Shown: one piece after another, positions 1 through 7,733 of the stretch
Position numbering within the stretch: the first letter of the stretch is position 1
Layout: every line of letters starts with the position of its first letter
DNA from: Anaeromassilibacillus senegalensis
GTDB taxonomy: Bacteria; Bacillota; Clostridia; Oscillospirales; Acutalibacteraceae
Length of the DNA: 64,000 nt
NCBI RefSeq assembly: GCF_021531715.1
Contig: NZ_JAFBIT010000001.1
Coordinates: 248,001-312,000 of the forward strand
Direction: 5' to 3'
The notes under the pieces: model-generated
Told to the model about the DNA's origin: nothing
The model's input: only the letters and a program-made list of their open reading frames with translations
Database searches by the model: none
Position numbers and translations under genes: made by a program

Positions 1-476
1 GAGCCGGTCTTCTGCACGATATCGGCAAGGCGCTCGATCACGAGATCGAGGGCTCGCATATCGAGATCGGCGTTGACATTGCAAGAAAGTACAAGGAAAG
101 CGAAGCCGTTATCCATGCGATTGCCGCCCACCACGGCGACATCGAAGCCAAGACGGTTATCGCCTGTCTCGTACAGGCGGCCGATGCCATTTCCGCCGCG
201 CGCCCCGGTGCGAGACGCGAAAACATTGAAAACTATATCAAGCGTCTTGAGAAGCTTGAAGCCGTGGCTGCATCGTTTGACGGTGTGGATCGCTGCTACG
301 CCATTCAGGCGGGCCGCGAGATCCGCGTCATGGTAAAGCCCGAAGTGATCAACGATGAGAAAATGACGCTGCTCGCCCGCGACATCTGCAAGAAGATCGA
401 GGAAGACCTCGAGTATCCGGGTCAGATCAAGGTGAACATGATCCGTGAGAGCAGAGCGGTCGACTTTGCGAAATAA
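1..476 (+). CDS. rny: Ribonuclease Y, 3' portion (partial)
   Basis: The reading frame enters the window already open (first full codon at base 3) and ends with TAA at 474-476. The visible protein carries the HD-domain signature LLHDIGKA followed by AAHHGDIE, then the C-terminal region with [10 protein letters not shown] and the ending VDFAK, which is characteristic of RNase Y. The enzyme is a membrane-anchored endoribonuclease that starts bulk mRNA decay; the N-terminal anchor, coiled coil and KH domain lie outside the window. A strong terminator follows 37 bases downstream, so this is the last gene of its transcription unit. Confidence 0.95.
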   Translation, partial: AGLLHDIGKALDHEIEGSHIEIGVDIARKYKESEAVIHAIAAHHGDIEAKTVIACLVQAADAISAARPGARRENIENYIKRLEKLEAVAASFDGVDRCYAIQAGREIRVMVKPEVINDEKMTLLARDICKKIEEDLEYPGQIKVNMIRESRAVDFAK

Positions 477-512
477 CATAGACGTCAACAAAACTCAAAA
501 CGAAATCACAGC

Positions 513-545
513 AAAGACCTCCCGGAAAACCGGGAGGTCTTTTGT
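513..545 (+). terminator. Intrinsic terminator after rny
   Basis: Perfect stem AAAGACCTCCCGG / CCGGGAGGTCTTT with a 4-base loop (AAAA), ending in a short T-run. Confidence 0.9.
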
Positions 546-614
546 CTGTCCGTCAGAAGCCGATCCCCAGCTCCGGCGCCAGTCTGTATAAAATTATATT
601 TACGAGGTGTAGAT

Positions 615-791
615 ATGGCGTTTAAAAGCATTTCCTTTCGGTTTGATGCTGAGACACTGGATAAGCTGCACTATGTCGCAAACTATGAAGGACGTAGCGT
701 TAATGGGCAGATCAATCATATGGTTCGCAAGCTGATTGAAAATTTTGAAAAAGAGCATGGCGAGATTACGTTTGGACGCGAGAAAAAATAA
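615..791 (+). CDS. Small ribbon-helix-helix (Arc-like) DNA-binding protein
   Basis: ATG at 615 preceded by GAGGTG at 604-609 opens a 58-residue frame ending TAA at 789-791. The protein begins MAFKSISFRFDAETLDKL, a beta strand followed by helix A, then a helix containing GRSVNGQINHMVRKLIENFEK, which matches the pattern of Arc/MetJ-type ribbon-helix-helix repressors (a strand, a short turn with G-R/N-S, then a helix rich in I/V/L). Such proteins bind DNA as dimers, with the paired N-terminal strands in the major groove. The target is unknown. The gene is alone between two hairpins. The short length and good ribosome site argue for a real gene; the family call is by pattern only. Confidence 0.8.
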   Translation: MAFKSISFRFDAETLDKLHYVANYEGRSVNGQINHMVRKLIENFEKEHGEITFGREKK

Positions 792-834
792 CATCCACCC
801 GTTATTGCAAGCTTCACAATAACGTGTGGATGTT
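790..834 (-). terminator. Intrinsic terminator for the minus-strand unknown gene
   Basis: Stem AACATCCAC...CAATAACG / CGTTATTG...GTGGATGTT (interrupted by one mismatch). Read on the minus strand it is followed by TATTTTTTCT, so it mainly serves the leftward cold-shock/unknown-gene transcript; it may also end the small RHH gene on the plus strand. Confidence 0.8.
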
Positions 835-855
835 AAGTGGTTCTTAGATGGTCAA

Positions 856-1101
856 TTAAAAGTAGATATCCTCCGGCCTGTCGTCGTACACGCCGGTTCG
901 GATATTGCGCTTGCCGGGCAGCTTTTTCGGCACCTCCATGCCGTGCAGCTCCTGATACGATTCGTATTCCGCCTGAGTTTTCGGCGGCGTGGGCATTAGC
1001 CCGGTGCATTCTGTGGCGGATGCGGTGTCCGAGAGATCGGGAAAGTGCTCCACATGCTCGCCGTAAGAAATCCCCGTAGTACGTTTCTGTTTTTCCTGCA
1101 T
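856..1101 (-). CDS. Conserved-looking small hypothetical protein (81 aa)
   Basis: I do not recognise the family. The frame starts ATG at 1101 with GGGAG (plus-strand 1111-1115) upstream and encodes 81 soluble, charged residues without membrane segments or cysteine motifs apart from one Cys. The tail has GKRNIRTGVYDDRPEDIYF, rich in aromatic and acidic residues. It lies directly downstream of the cold-shock gene and is probably cotranscribed with it; its Shine-Dalgarno sequence is the 3' arm of a 10-bp hairpin (1106-1144), so its translation may be conditional. The start, the terminator behind it and a sensible composition make a real gene likely. Confidence 0.7.
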   Translation of the reverse strand: MQEKQKRTTGISYGEHVEHFPDLSDTASATECTGLMPTPPKTQAEYESYQELHGMEVPKKLPGKRNIRTGVYDDRPEDIYF

Positions 1102-1105
1102 AATA

Positions 1106-1144
1106 AAACACTCCCTTCGCAGTTATCATGCGTCGGGAGTGTTT
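1106..1144 (-). promoter_or_regulatory. Hairpin between csp and the downstream gene that covers the ribosome site
   Basis: On the minus strand AAACACTCCC pairs perfectly with GGGAGTGTTT across a 19-nt loop and is followed by TATTATG. It can act as the cold-shock gene terminator, but its 3' arm is also the GGGAG ribosome site of the 81-aa gene. Confidence 0.7.
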
Positions 1145-1164
1145 GGTTTATGCGTCGGAAACGC

Positions 1165-1374
1165 TTAGAGTTTTACGACGTTCGCCGCGCGGAGCTTGCC
1201 GTTCTTCGGGTCTGTCTCCGTCTCAAACGTGACCTTCTGGCCCTCGTTCAGGGTCTTGAAGCCTTCGCCCTGAATTGCGGAGAAATGTACGAAAACATCC
1301 TCGCCGCCCTCATCGTTGGAGATGAAGCCGTAGCCCTTTTCAGCATTAAACCATTTGACTGTACCGTTGTTCAT
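1165..1374 (-). CDS. csp: Cold-shock domain protein (CspA/CspB family)
   Basis: A 69-residue protein starting [18 protein letters not shown], with both RNA-binding motifs visible: RNP1 (KGYGFI) and RNP2 (DVFVHF). This is a full-length cold-shock domain, a single OB-fold that binds single-stranded RNA and acts as an RNA chaperone in the cytoplasm. The start is the ATG at 1374, eight bases after a GGAGG; an upstream in-frame extension is rejected because it lies in the leader RNA. It has its own consensus promoter (1512-1540) and a ~130-nt leader, as is usual for cold-shock mRNAs. Confidence 0.96.
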   Translation of the reverse strand: MNNGTVKWFNAEKGYGFISNDEGGEDVFVHFSAIQGEGFKTLNEGQKVTFETETDPKNGKLRAANVVKL

Positions 1375-1505
1375 TTTGGTACCTCCATCTAAAAATAAAA
1401 TACTCGTGTTCGTAAACGCCATACAAAAAAACACAGGTTCTGTAAACCACCGCTAGAATGACTTACATCAGGAACCTGTGAGACATTGCCATTGTTTATT
1501 ACACG
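1375..1505 (-). promoter_or_regulatory. Long 5' leader of the cold-shock mRNA with terminator-like hairpin
   Basis: About 130 nt lie between the predicted transcript start and the csp ATG. Within it CACAGGTTC/GAACCTGTG (plus-strand 1432-1480) form a stem that on the minus strand is followed by TTTTTTTG, i.e. an intrinsic-terminator shape inside the leader. Long structured leaders are known to regulate cold-shock mRNAs; the attenuator reading is inference. Confidence 0.6.
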
Positions 1506-1511
1506 TATCAA

Positions 1512-1540
1512 AGTATAACAGCATTTCTGCGGAAAGTCAA
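1512..1540 (-). promoter_or_regulatory. Sigma-A promoter of csp
   Basis: On the minus strand TTGACT (1535-1540), 17-bp spacer, TATACT (1512-1517). Confidence 0.85.
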
Positions 1541-1627
1541 ACAATTCTTTTCGGAACTTCACATGGGATTCAAAAAAATTTTTGATTTTCTTCACGAAAA
1601 CGAAATTCTCTTTTCACAATGCCCGGG

Positions 1628-1862
1628 TATACTGTAACCGTAGTCAGGAGGAACACCTCCGGATACATACTTCTTCATTATTTCCTTCATTTTCCACCAG
1701 CGAACCGGATATACGCCCGCTGAGGCGGGCTCCGATTTGAAACTTACCCCCTCATTTTACAAAACTGTCCTCTGCCGGCTTTGCAAACCGGCAGTGCGGC
1801 AGACCAAAAGCTCTCACCTTTGTGTGGCGGATTGCATCCGCTGTGCAGAGGTGTTTTTAATT
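1628..1862 (+). ncRNA. Unassigned structured RNA or leader upstream of spoIVB
   Basis: The 445-base stretch 1506-1950 has no convincing gene. It holds a TATACT box (1628-1633, poor -35), then hairpins GGAGG/CCTCC (1647-1661), GCCCGC/GCGGGC (1715-1730) and CTGCCGG/CCGGCAG (1772-1794), and a terminator-like hairpin with GCGGAT/ATCCGC and CACCT/AGGTG ending in GTTTTTAA (1816-1862). The segment AACACCTC near the 5' end can pair with GAGGTGTT at the 3' end, closing the whole element. It may be a separate ~210-nt RNA (6S-like ends pairing, but no 6S motif recognised) or the spoIVB leader. Confidence 0.4.
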
Positions 1863-1950
1863 TCCGCAAATAGTTCTGCTGTGCGGTGGAACAGTAAAAG
1901 TACGGAACAGAAGCGGACTGTTCCGAAAGCTGGAAGGAGATGAAAAGCCT

Positions 1951-3078
1951 TTGCAAAATGAAAAAGAAAGCGAAAACGCGCCAGGCCGTCCGCGGCGCGC
2001 CGTTTCGCTCGCCGAAGGCATCCGAACCTTCGCGGCGGCCGTCGGCTCGACCGCCGTTCTGATGCTCACGGTCTGCGGCGTTTTCGACCTGTATCTCACG
2101 CCGGACGAAACGCCGGAGAACGTGCGCGCGGCTTCCGTTTTCGGCGATACGGATGAAGAGCCGGACGTGCGCACCGTTCAGCTCGGCGGCGACGTATTCG
2201 GCATCAAGCTTTTTTCCGACGGTGTTATTGTAGCCTCCCTTTCCGAGATTTATACGGACGGCGTGTCATGCTGCCCGGCAAAGGAGGCCGGTATCCGGGC
2301 GGGCGATTACGTGCTCACGGCGAACGGTACACCCGTGGAGACAAACGGCGCGCTTGCGCAGATCCTCTCCGCGGGCGGCGATGTGGAGCTGACCCTGCGC
2401 CGCGGCGAGGAGATCTTCACGGCGACGGTCACGCCGGCGTTCTGCGGGAACGCCTATAAAGCGGGCATGTGGGTGCGGGACAGCGCTGCGGGTATCGGCA
2501 CCGTGACATTCTACGGCGAGGACGGCACGTCGTTTGCGGCGCTCGGTCACGGTATATGCGATTCCGACACCAAGGATGTGCTGGCCATCCGCAGCGGTGA
2601 ACCGGCGGCTATTTCCATCTGCGGCATTGAGCGCGGGCGCGCGGGCAAGCCCGGACGTCTGCGCGGGTATTTCATCGGCGGTGAAAGCCTCGGCACGCTG
2701 ATGCAGAATACGGAGCTCGGCATCTACGGCTCGATGAATACGCCGCATGACGCGCAGACCGTCGAGGTGCTCGACCGCCGGGACGTCCACACCGGGCAGG
2801 TGCAGCTTGCGGCGACGATCGATGAGCGTGGCGTGCAGCTCTTTGACGCTGAACTCGAGCGCGTAAGCACGGACGAGCAGCAGGCAACCAAAACGCTGAT
2901 CGTGCGCGTTACCGACCGCGAGCTGCTCGAAAAAACCGGCGGAATCGTGCAGGGGATGAGCGGCTGCCCGATCCTGCAGGACGGAAAGCTCGCCGGGGCC
3001 GTGACGCATGTTTTCGTCGACGACCCGACCCGCGGCTACGGCATCTTTGCCGAGACGATGCTGGACGCGGCGGGATAA
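1951..3078 (+). CDS. spoIVB: SpoIVB-type peptidase (S55 family) with PDZ domain
   Basis: A 375-residue protein with an N-terminal membrane anchor (about residues 23-48), a PDZ domain (about 80-160) and an S55 peptidase domain (about 165-375). The catalytic pair is visible as His200 in ALGHGI and Ser337 in VQGMSGCP. In spore formers SpoIVB is secreted by the forespore into the intermembrane space, where it cleaves SpoIVFA and so triggers pro-sigma-K processing. The start is a TTG at 1951, twelve bases after AAGGAG; there is no better ATG. In many spore formers spo0A follows spoIVB; here the next gene is thrS, so that link is broken. Confidence 0.93.
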   Translation: MQNEKESENAPGRPRRAVSLAEGIRTFAAAVGSTAVLMLTVCGVFDLYLTPDETPENVRAASVFGDTDEEPDVRTVQLGGDVFGIKLFSDGVIVASLSEIYTDGVSCCPAKEAGIRAGDYVLTANGTPVETNGALAQILSAGGDVELTLRRGEEIFTATVTPAFCGNAYKAGMWVRDSAAGIGTVTFYGEDGTSFAALGHGICDSDTKDVLAIRSGEPAAISICGIERGRAGKPGRLRGYFIGGESLGTLMQNTELGIYGSMNTPHDAQTVEVLDRRDVHTGQVQLAATIDERGVQLFDAELERVSTDEQQATKTLIVRVTDRELLEKTGGIVQGMSGCPILQDGKLAGAVTHVFVDDPTRGYGIFAETMLDAAG

Positions 3079-3145
3079 TCTGAAACGCGGCAGCCGGATG
3101 GGACGCGCGCCTGTCCGGCTGTTCTGCGTGAAAAAATTTTGGGGG

Positions 3146-3174
3146 TTGACTTTTTTAAAAATCGGTGCTAGTAT
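3146..3174 (+). promoter_or_regulatory. Promoter of the thrS T-box transcript
   Basis: TTGACT (3146-3151), 17-bp spacer, TAGTAT (3169-3174). Confidence 0.85.
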
Positions 3175-3180
3175 GAACAA

Positions 3181-3444
3181 AAGACAAACCGGCACCGATA
3201 AGGACGTCCAGCCTCATCACCTTTCTTCAGAGAGCAGCTGCCACCGGCTGAAAGCGCTGCGAAGGGCGAGACAGGAAAACCGCCTTTGAGCCGCCGCCGA
3301 ACGGGCTTTGCCCTTTAAGGCGGACGTTTGAGCCGCGTTAAGGCTTGTCAATGAGTTGTGCGTTATCTGACGCGCATGAACTCGGGTGGAACCGCGCATT
3401 GTCGCCCCGAAGTCCTGTTCTGGGATTTCGGGGTTTTTTATTTT
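3181..3444 (+). promoter_or_regulatory. T-box leader (threonyl) with terminator
   Basis: The T-box sequence GGGTGGAACCGCG is at 3384-3396, the AGAGAGC motif of stem I near 3229-3235, and the terminator CCCCGAA.../...TTCGGGG plus T6 at 3405-3444. The likely specifier is ACC (Thr) at 3279-3281, in the position expected after the GGCTGAAAG element; this assignment is less certain. Uncharged tRNA-Thr binding would stabilise the antiterminator and allow thrS transcription. Confidence 0.93.
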
Positions 3445-3462
3445 CAGAAAGGAAGAGAAGCT

Positions 3463-5397
3463 ATGATTAAGGTCAATCTCAAGGGAAGCGAAAAAGAATT
3501 TGAAAGTGGCGTTTCCGTTGCGGAAATCGCAAAGAGCATCGGCATGGGGCTGTATAAGTCCGCATGCGCCGCAAAGGTAAACGGCACGGTCTGCGATCTG
3601 CGCACCGCGCTGACGGAAGACTGCAACGTGGAGATCCTCACGTTCGACGATAAGGAAGGCAAGAAGGCTTATTGGCATACCACGTCCCATATCCTCGCGC
3701 AGGCGGTCAAGCGCCTGTATCCGGAAACGAAGTTTGCCATCGGCCCGGCCGTGGACAACGGCTTCTACTACGATTTCGATTTTGTGAACCCGATCTCCGG
3801 CGAGGATCTCGGAAAAATCGAGACCGAGATGAAGAAGATCATCAAGGAAGACATCGAGCTCGAGCGCTTTGAGCTGCCCGCAGACGAGGCGCTTGCCCTG
3901 ATGGCCGGTCAGGACTACAAGGAAGAGCTTGTCCGCGAGCACGCGGGCGAGGGCGAGAAGATCACCTTCTACAAGCAGGGCGACTTTACCGACCTCTGCG
4001 CCGGCCCGCATCTGCTGCGCACCGGCTCCGTTAAGGCTGTAAAGCTGACGGCCATTACAGGCGCGTACTGGCGCGGCGATGCGAACAACAAGATGCTCCA
4101 GCGCATCTACGGCGTCGCGTTCCCGAAGCAGAGTGCGCTCGACGAGCACCTCGCGATGATCGAGGAGGCGAAGAAGCGCGACCACAACAAGCTCGGCCGC
4201 GAGCTGGAGCTGTTCACCACCAGCGACGTGATCGGTCAGGGTCTGCCGATTCTGCTGCCGAAGGGCGCGCGCATCATCCAGACGCTGCAGCGCTTCGTCG
4301 AGGACGAGGAGCAGCGCCGCGGCTGGCAGCTCACCAAGACCCCGTATATGGCCAAGAGCGATCTGTATAAGATTTCCGGCCATTGGGATCACTATCAGGA
4401 CGGCATGTTTATCCTCGGCGACGAGTCGAAGGACAAGGAAGTTTTCGCACTGCGCCCGATGACCTGCCCGTTCCAGTATCAGGCATACTTAAACCGCAAG
4501 CGCTCTTACCGCGACCTGCCGCTGCGCTACAACGAGACCTCCACACTGTTCCGCAATGAGGCGAGCGGCGAGATGCACGGCCTGATCCGCGTGCGCCAGT
4601 TCACAATCTCCGAGGGCCACCTCATGTGCACACCGGAGCAGCTTGAGGATGAGTTCCGTTCCTGCCTGGAGCTTGCGATCTATATGCTCAAGACACTCGG
4701 CCTTTACGAGGACGTTTCCTACCGCTTCTCCCAGTGGGATCCGAACGATCGCGAGAAGTATATCGGTACGCCGGAGCAGTGGGATGAAGCGCAGGGCCTT
4801 ATGGAGCGCATCCTGCACCATCTGGAGATCCCGTATGAGGTCGGTATCGGCGAAGCGGCGTTCTACGGCCCGAAGCTCGATATTCAGATCAAGAACGTAC
4901 ACGGCAAGGAGGATACGCTGATTACCATCCAGATCGATCAGCTCCTCGCCGCACAGTTCGGCATGGTCTATACAGACCGCGACGGTCAGCAGAAGACGCC
5001 CTGCATCATCCACCGCACCTCCATCGGCTGCTATGAGCGCACACTGGCGCTGCTCATCGAGAAGTATGCAGGCGCATTCCCGCTTTGGCTCGCGCCGGTA
5101 CAGATCAAGCTGCTGCCGATCGCGGACCGCCACCTCGACTACATTTATGAGGTCAAGAAGGCGCTCGAAGCCAAGGGCTTCCGCTGCGAGGTAGATGACC
5201 GCAGCGAGAAGATCGGCTATAAGATTCGCGAGGCGCAGCTGGAGAAGGTGCCGTACATGGTTCTTGTCGGCGACAAGGATATCGAGAACAACACCGTGTC
5301 GATCCGCAAGAGAAAGGGCGGCGACCTCGGCGCGATGAGCCTTGAGGCGTTCCTCGAGATGATCGTCCCGGAGCGCGACAGCAAAGCCATTGAGTAA
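3463..5397 (+). CDS. thrS: Threonyl-tRNA synthetase
   Basis: A 644-residue protein, the normal length for bacterial ThrRS, that attaches threonine to tRNA-Thr in the cytoplasm. The order is TGS domain (residues 1-62), second N-terminal editing domain with HTTSH (HxxxH zinc/editing residues, near 73-77) and DLCAGPH (near 180), class II catalytic core with motif 2 (FRNEASGEMHGLIRVRQF) and motif 3 (GCYERTLALLIE), then the anticodon-binding domain from about residue 545. The ATG at 3463 follows GGAAGAGAAG and removes an upstream open stretch that is part of the T-box. Expression is controlled by the T-box leader; the gene is monocistronic. Confidence 0.98.
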   Translation: MIKVNLKGSEKEFESGVSVAEIAKSIGMGLYKSACAAKVNGTVCDLRTALTEDCNVEILTFDDKEGKKAYWHTTSHILAQAVKRLYPETKFAIGPAVDNGFYYDFDFVNPISGEDLGKIETEMKKIIKEDIELERFELPADEALALMAGQDYKEELVREHAGEGEKITFYKQGDFTDLCAGPHLLRTGSVKAVKLTAITGAYWRGDANNKMLQRIYGVAFPKQSALDEHLAMIEEAKKRDHNKLGRELELFTTSDVIGQGLPILLPKGARIIQTLQRFVEDEEQRRGWQLTKTPYMAKSDLYKISGHWDHYQDGMFILGDESKDKEVFALRPMTCPFQYQAYLNRKRSYRDLPLRYNETSTLFRNEASGEMHGLIRVRQFTISEGHLMCTPEQLEDEFRSCLELAIYMLKTLGLYEDVSYRFSQWDPNDREKYIGTPEQWDEAQGLMERILHHLEIPYEVGIGEAAFYGPKLDIQIKNVHGKEDTLITIQIDQLLAAQFGMVYTDRDGQQKTPCIIHRTSIGCYERTLALLIEKYAGAFPLWLAPVQIKLLPIADRHLDYIYEVKKALEAKGFRCEVDDRSEKIGYKIREAQLEKVPYMVLVGDKDIENNTVSIRKRKGGDLGAMSLEAFLEMIVPERDSKAIE

Positions 5398-5414
5398 TCT
5401 ATCATGAAACATGC

Positions 5415-5461
5415 AAAGCCGCATCTGCGCCCGCTTTGGGCTGCGGATGTGGCTTGCTTTA
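5415..5461 (+). terminator. Terminator after thrS
   Basis: Imperfect stem AAGCCGCATC / GATGTGGCTT followed by GCTTT. Confidence 0.7.
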
Positions 5462-5530
5462 TGTAAACTGAAAAATCGATGCAAAAAAGAGATTCCGGCG
5501 ATCATGAAAATCGGCAGAATCTCTGTATTT

Positions 5531-6424
5531 TTATGCGTTTGGAGGGCAGGTGTCAATATACCCTCCTCCCCTGTATTCGTTGGGGGTATCTTTTCCGACT
5601 TCGATCAGCCGCTGGTATTCGGTGGGCGTGATGCCGAAATATTTCTTGAACATCCGGTAGAACGAGGTACATTCGGAGAATCTATACATGTCGCTGACCT
5701 CCTTGACCGAAAGCCCTTTCTGCAGGCATTCGGCGGCGGAGCGCATGCGGATGCGGTTGATGAAATCATTCGGCGAGGTTTGGAAATTTTCGCTGAAAAA
5801 GTAGAAAAGGGAACGCTCGGAGATGGAAAGCAGCTTGGCGAGATCGGAAACCGTGATCTTTTCCCGCGCGTGCTCATTGACATAAATCAGAATTTTTTCC
5901 TTATCCGAAAGCAGCGTGCTGCCCTCGGCAAGCGTGAGGACGCTGTCCAGCAGAAAGCTGACGAGCACGCTTTCTATACAGAACTGCTTCTTCGAGCCGA
6001 TTCGGTTTTTCAGGAATTCGCTGTAATCGCAGAGCGAGGGGTCGAATCCGACGGCGCTGGATTTGCCGTTGAGAAAGTCCAGAAGCGCTCTCGTATACGG
6101 GTCGTTGTGGTTGTCTCGCACGAACTGTATGGAAAACGGAAGCTGGAAGACAGAGGGCTCCGGGCGGCTGTATTCCTGCCAGGCAGCTGGAGCGTCGGAG
6201 GGCGTGATCCATACGCTGCCGCGCTCGATGCAGTACGGCCGGCCGTCGAGCTCCAGCCGTCCCTTGCCGCTCAGACAGAGGAAAACCGTGTAGCTGCCTG
6301 CGTAGTGCGGCGGTTGGCTAGGTGTGCTCCAGAACGGTTTTAAAAAGGACAGAGCAAAATTACTGGGATATATCGAGAAGACATCCACGCCTTTTGCAGG
6401 GCCAATTTCATCGTTTTGCTGCAT
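5531..6424 (-). CDS. AraC-family transcriptional regulator
   Basis: A 297-residue regulator with an N-terminal cupin-like sensor part (about residues 30-130, with GKGRLELDGRPYCIERGSVW) and a C-terminal double helix-turn-helix (about 190-285, with VSDLAKLLSISERSLFYFF and CTSFYRMFKKYFGITPTEYQ). It is divergent from the sugar ABC importer and very likely controls it in response to a carbohydrate. The ATG at 6424 is chosen because the upstream GTG at 6475 would overlap the promoter -10 box. No terminator of its own was seen at the 3' side; transcription converges with thrS. Confidence 0.9.
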   Translation of the reverse strand: MQQNDEIGPAKGVDVFSIYPSNFALSFLKPFWSTPSQPPHYAGSYTVFLCLSGKGRLELDGRPYCIERGSVWITPSDAPAAWQEYSRPEPSVFQLPFSIQFVRDNHNDPYTRALLDFLNGKSSAVGFDPSLCDYSEFLKNRIGSKKQFCIESVLVSFLLDSVLTLAEGSTLLSDKEKILIYVNEHAREKITVSDLAKLLSISERSLFYFFSENFQTSPNDFINRIRMRSAAECLQKGLSVKEVSDMYRFSECTSFYRMFKKYFGITPTEYQRLIEVGKDTPNEYRGGGYIDTCPPNA

Positions 6425-6466
6425 TTTGCCATCACATCCAAAGAAAAATTGCAAGCCTGTAACTAT

Positions 6467-6494
6467 ATTGTACACACTTTGCGGGATTTGTCAA
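6467..6494 (-). promoter_or_regulatory. Promoter of the AraC gene
   Basis: Minus strand TTGACA (6489-6494), 16-bp spacer, TACAAT (6467-6472). Confidence 0.75.
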
Positions 6495-6515
6495 TCCAAT
6501 TTGCGCAATTTGTCC

Positions 6516-6555
6516 TTGAATTGCGAAGAAAATATGTGTATAATTTGAACAAATT
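6516..6555 (+). promoter_or_regulatory. Promoter of the sugar importer operon with overlapping palindrome
   Basis: TTGAAT (6516-6521), 17-bp spacer, TATAAT (6539-6544). The palindrome AATTTG-AA-CAAATT (6542-6555) overlaps the -10 and start point; related words TTTGCGCAA and AATTGCGAA lie just upstream and around the -35, possible AraC-protein half sites. Confidence 0.75.
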
Positions 6556-6743
6556 ATGAAAGTGTTCTGCGGAATTTTTCACAAAGAAGGCAGAGCAGAT
6601 TTCCAGATAGAATCACGTTTTTGGGCATTTCCGGTCGGTTTTTCGCCGGAAAGTTTCTGTTTTTTATTCAGGCTTAAAGCGAGTCGTGCGGCTTGCTTTT
6701 TGTAAAAAAATCTCTTCCATCTTTACAGTGGAAATGGAGCGTG
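6551..6743 (+). promoter_or_regulatory. 193-nt leader of the sugar importer with terminator-like hairpin
   Basis: TTTCCGG/CCGGAAA (6628-6652) is followed by TTTCTGTTTTTTATT, an intrinsic terminator shape between promoter and first gene. A second weak hairpin AAGC/GCTT with GCTTTTTG lies near 6678-6700. An attenuation role is inferred. Confidence 0.5.
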
Positions 6744-7718
6744 ATGAGTTTGAAACAAGCACAGGCAAACGGGCAGGCTGTACAGGTGCGCAAGAAGAAG
6801 GGCACTTTCGCTAGGATGCTCGAACAATGGGATTTGCAGATTCTGCTGGTTCCAGGCATCTTACTGGTTCTCTTATTCAGTTATGTGCCGATGTACGGTG
6901 TGATCATGGGCTTCCAGAACTTTAAGCTCGGCGACTTCCCGGGCTTCAGTGAGTGGGCCGGCTTTAAGCATTTCCAGACGATGTTCGCCGATAAATATTT
7001 CGGACTTGCAATGCGTAACACGCTGGTCATCAGTGCTTTAAAGATGTTTATCGGCTTCCCGATTCCGATTCTCTTTGCGGTTATGCTCAATGAGATGAGG
7101 ATTCAGCCGATCAAGAAGTCCGTGCAGACCATCAGCTATCTGCCGCACTTCATCTCTTGGGTTGTCACGGCAACGCTGATGTTTGACCTCCTTTCCACAG
7201 ATGGCGGCGCAGTCAATGAGTTCCTGATGTGGATCGGTATTATTAAGCAGCCGATCGGATTCTTCTCAGACGGCAAGTATTTCTGGGGATTAACACTTCT
7301 GACAGATATCTGGAAAGAGCTTGGCTGGAACGCGATCATCTTTGTCGCGGCCATCACGAGTATCAGTCAGGATATGTACGAAGCGGCCGATATTGACGGC
7401 GCGACACGCGTCCAGAAGATGTGGCACATCACGATCAAGTCGATTAAGCCGACCATCATCCTGATGTTCATCTTCCAGGTCGGCGGTATCCTGAATGCAA
7501 ACTTTGACCAGATCATGATGCTCACCAAGCAGATGAGCAACGCGATGCTGAAGGAATACGCGGACGTTATCGATACGTTTATCTATCGTCTCGGTGTCAG
7601 CCAGGGTCGCTTCTCTTTTGCAGCGGCGGCCGGTCTGTTTAAGTCGGTTATCAACTTCGCCCTCCTGCTTTCTGCAAACTGGATTGCGGGTAAGTTCGGC
7701 GAATCTCAGTTGTTCTAA
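6744..7718 (+). CDS. lplB: ABC sugar permease, LplB type
   Basis: A 324-residue inner-membrane permease with six hydrophobic segments, the first being LLVPGILLVLLFSYVPMYGV. The cytoplasmic EAA loop that docks to the ATPase is visible as YEAADIDGATRVQKMWHI. Together with the next two genes it forms a type of importer (LplB-YtcP-LplA) used by Firmicutes for complex oligosaccharides; the ATPase is usually shared (MsmX-like) and encoded elsewhere, and none is present here. The ATG at 6744 follows a TGGAG; an upstream TTG in frame is within the leader. Divergent AraC gene and its operators suggest substrate induction. Confidence 0.93.
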   Translation: MSLKQAQANGQAVQVRKKKGTFARMLEQWDLQILLVPGILLVLLFSYVPMYGVIMGFQNFKLGDFPGFSEWAGFKHFQTMFADKYFGLAMRNTLVISALKMFIGFPIPILFAVMLNEMRIQPIKKSVQTISYLPHFISWVVTATLMFDLLSTDGGAVNEFLMWIGIIKQPIGFFSDGKYFWGLTLLTDIWKELGWNAIIFVAAITSISQDMYEAADIDGATRVQKMWHITIKSIKPTIILMFIFQVGGILNANFDQIMMLTKQMSNAMLKEYADVIDTFIYRLGVSQGRFSFAAAAGLFKSVINFALLLSANWIAGKFGESQLF

Positions 7719-7733
7719 GGGGGGATCAGACTC

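Noticed and set aside
1389-1595. 68-codon minus-strand frame upstream of csp
   Set aside because: It spans the csp promoter and leader, has no good ribosome site and no recognisable protein.
6425-6475. GTG start for the AraC regulator
   Set aside because: The GTG overlaps the -10 box of the promoter.
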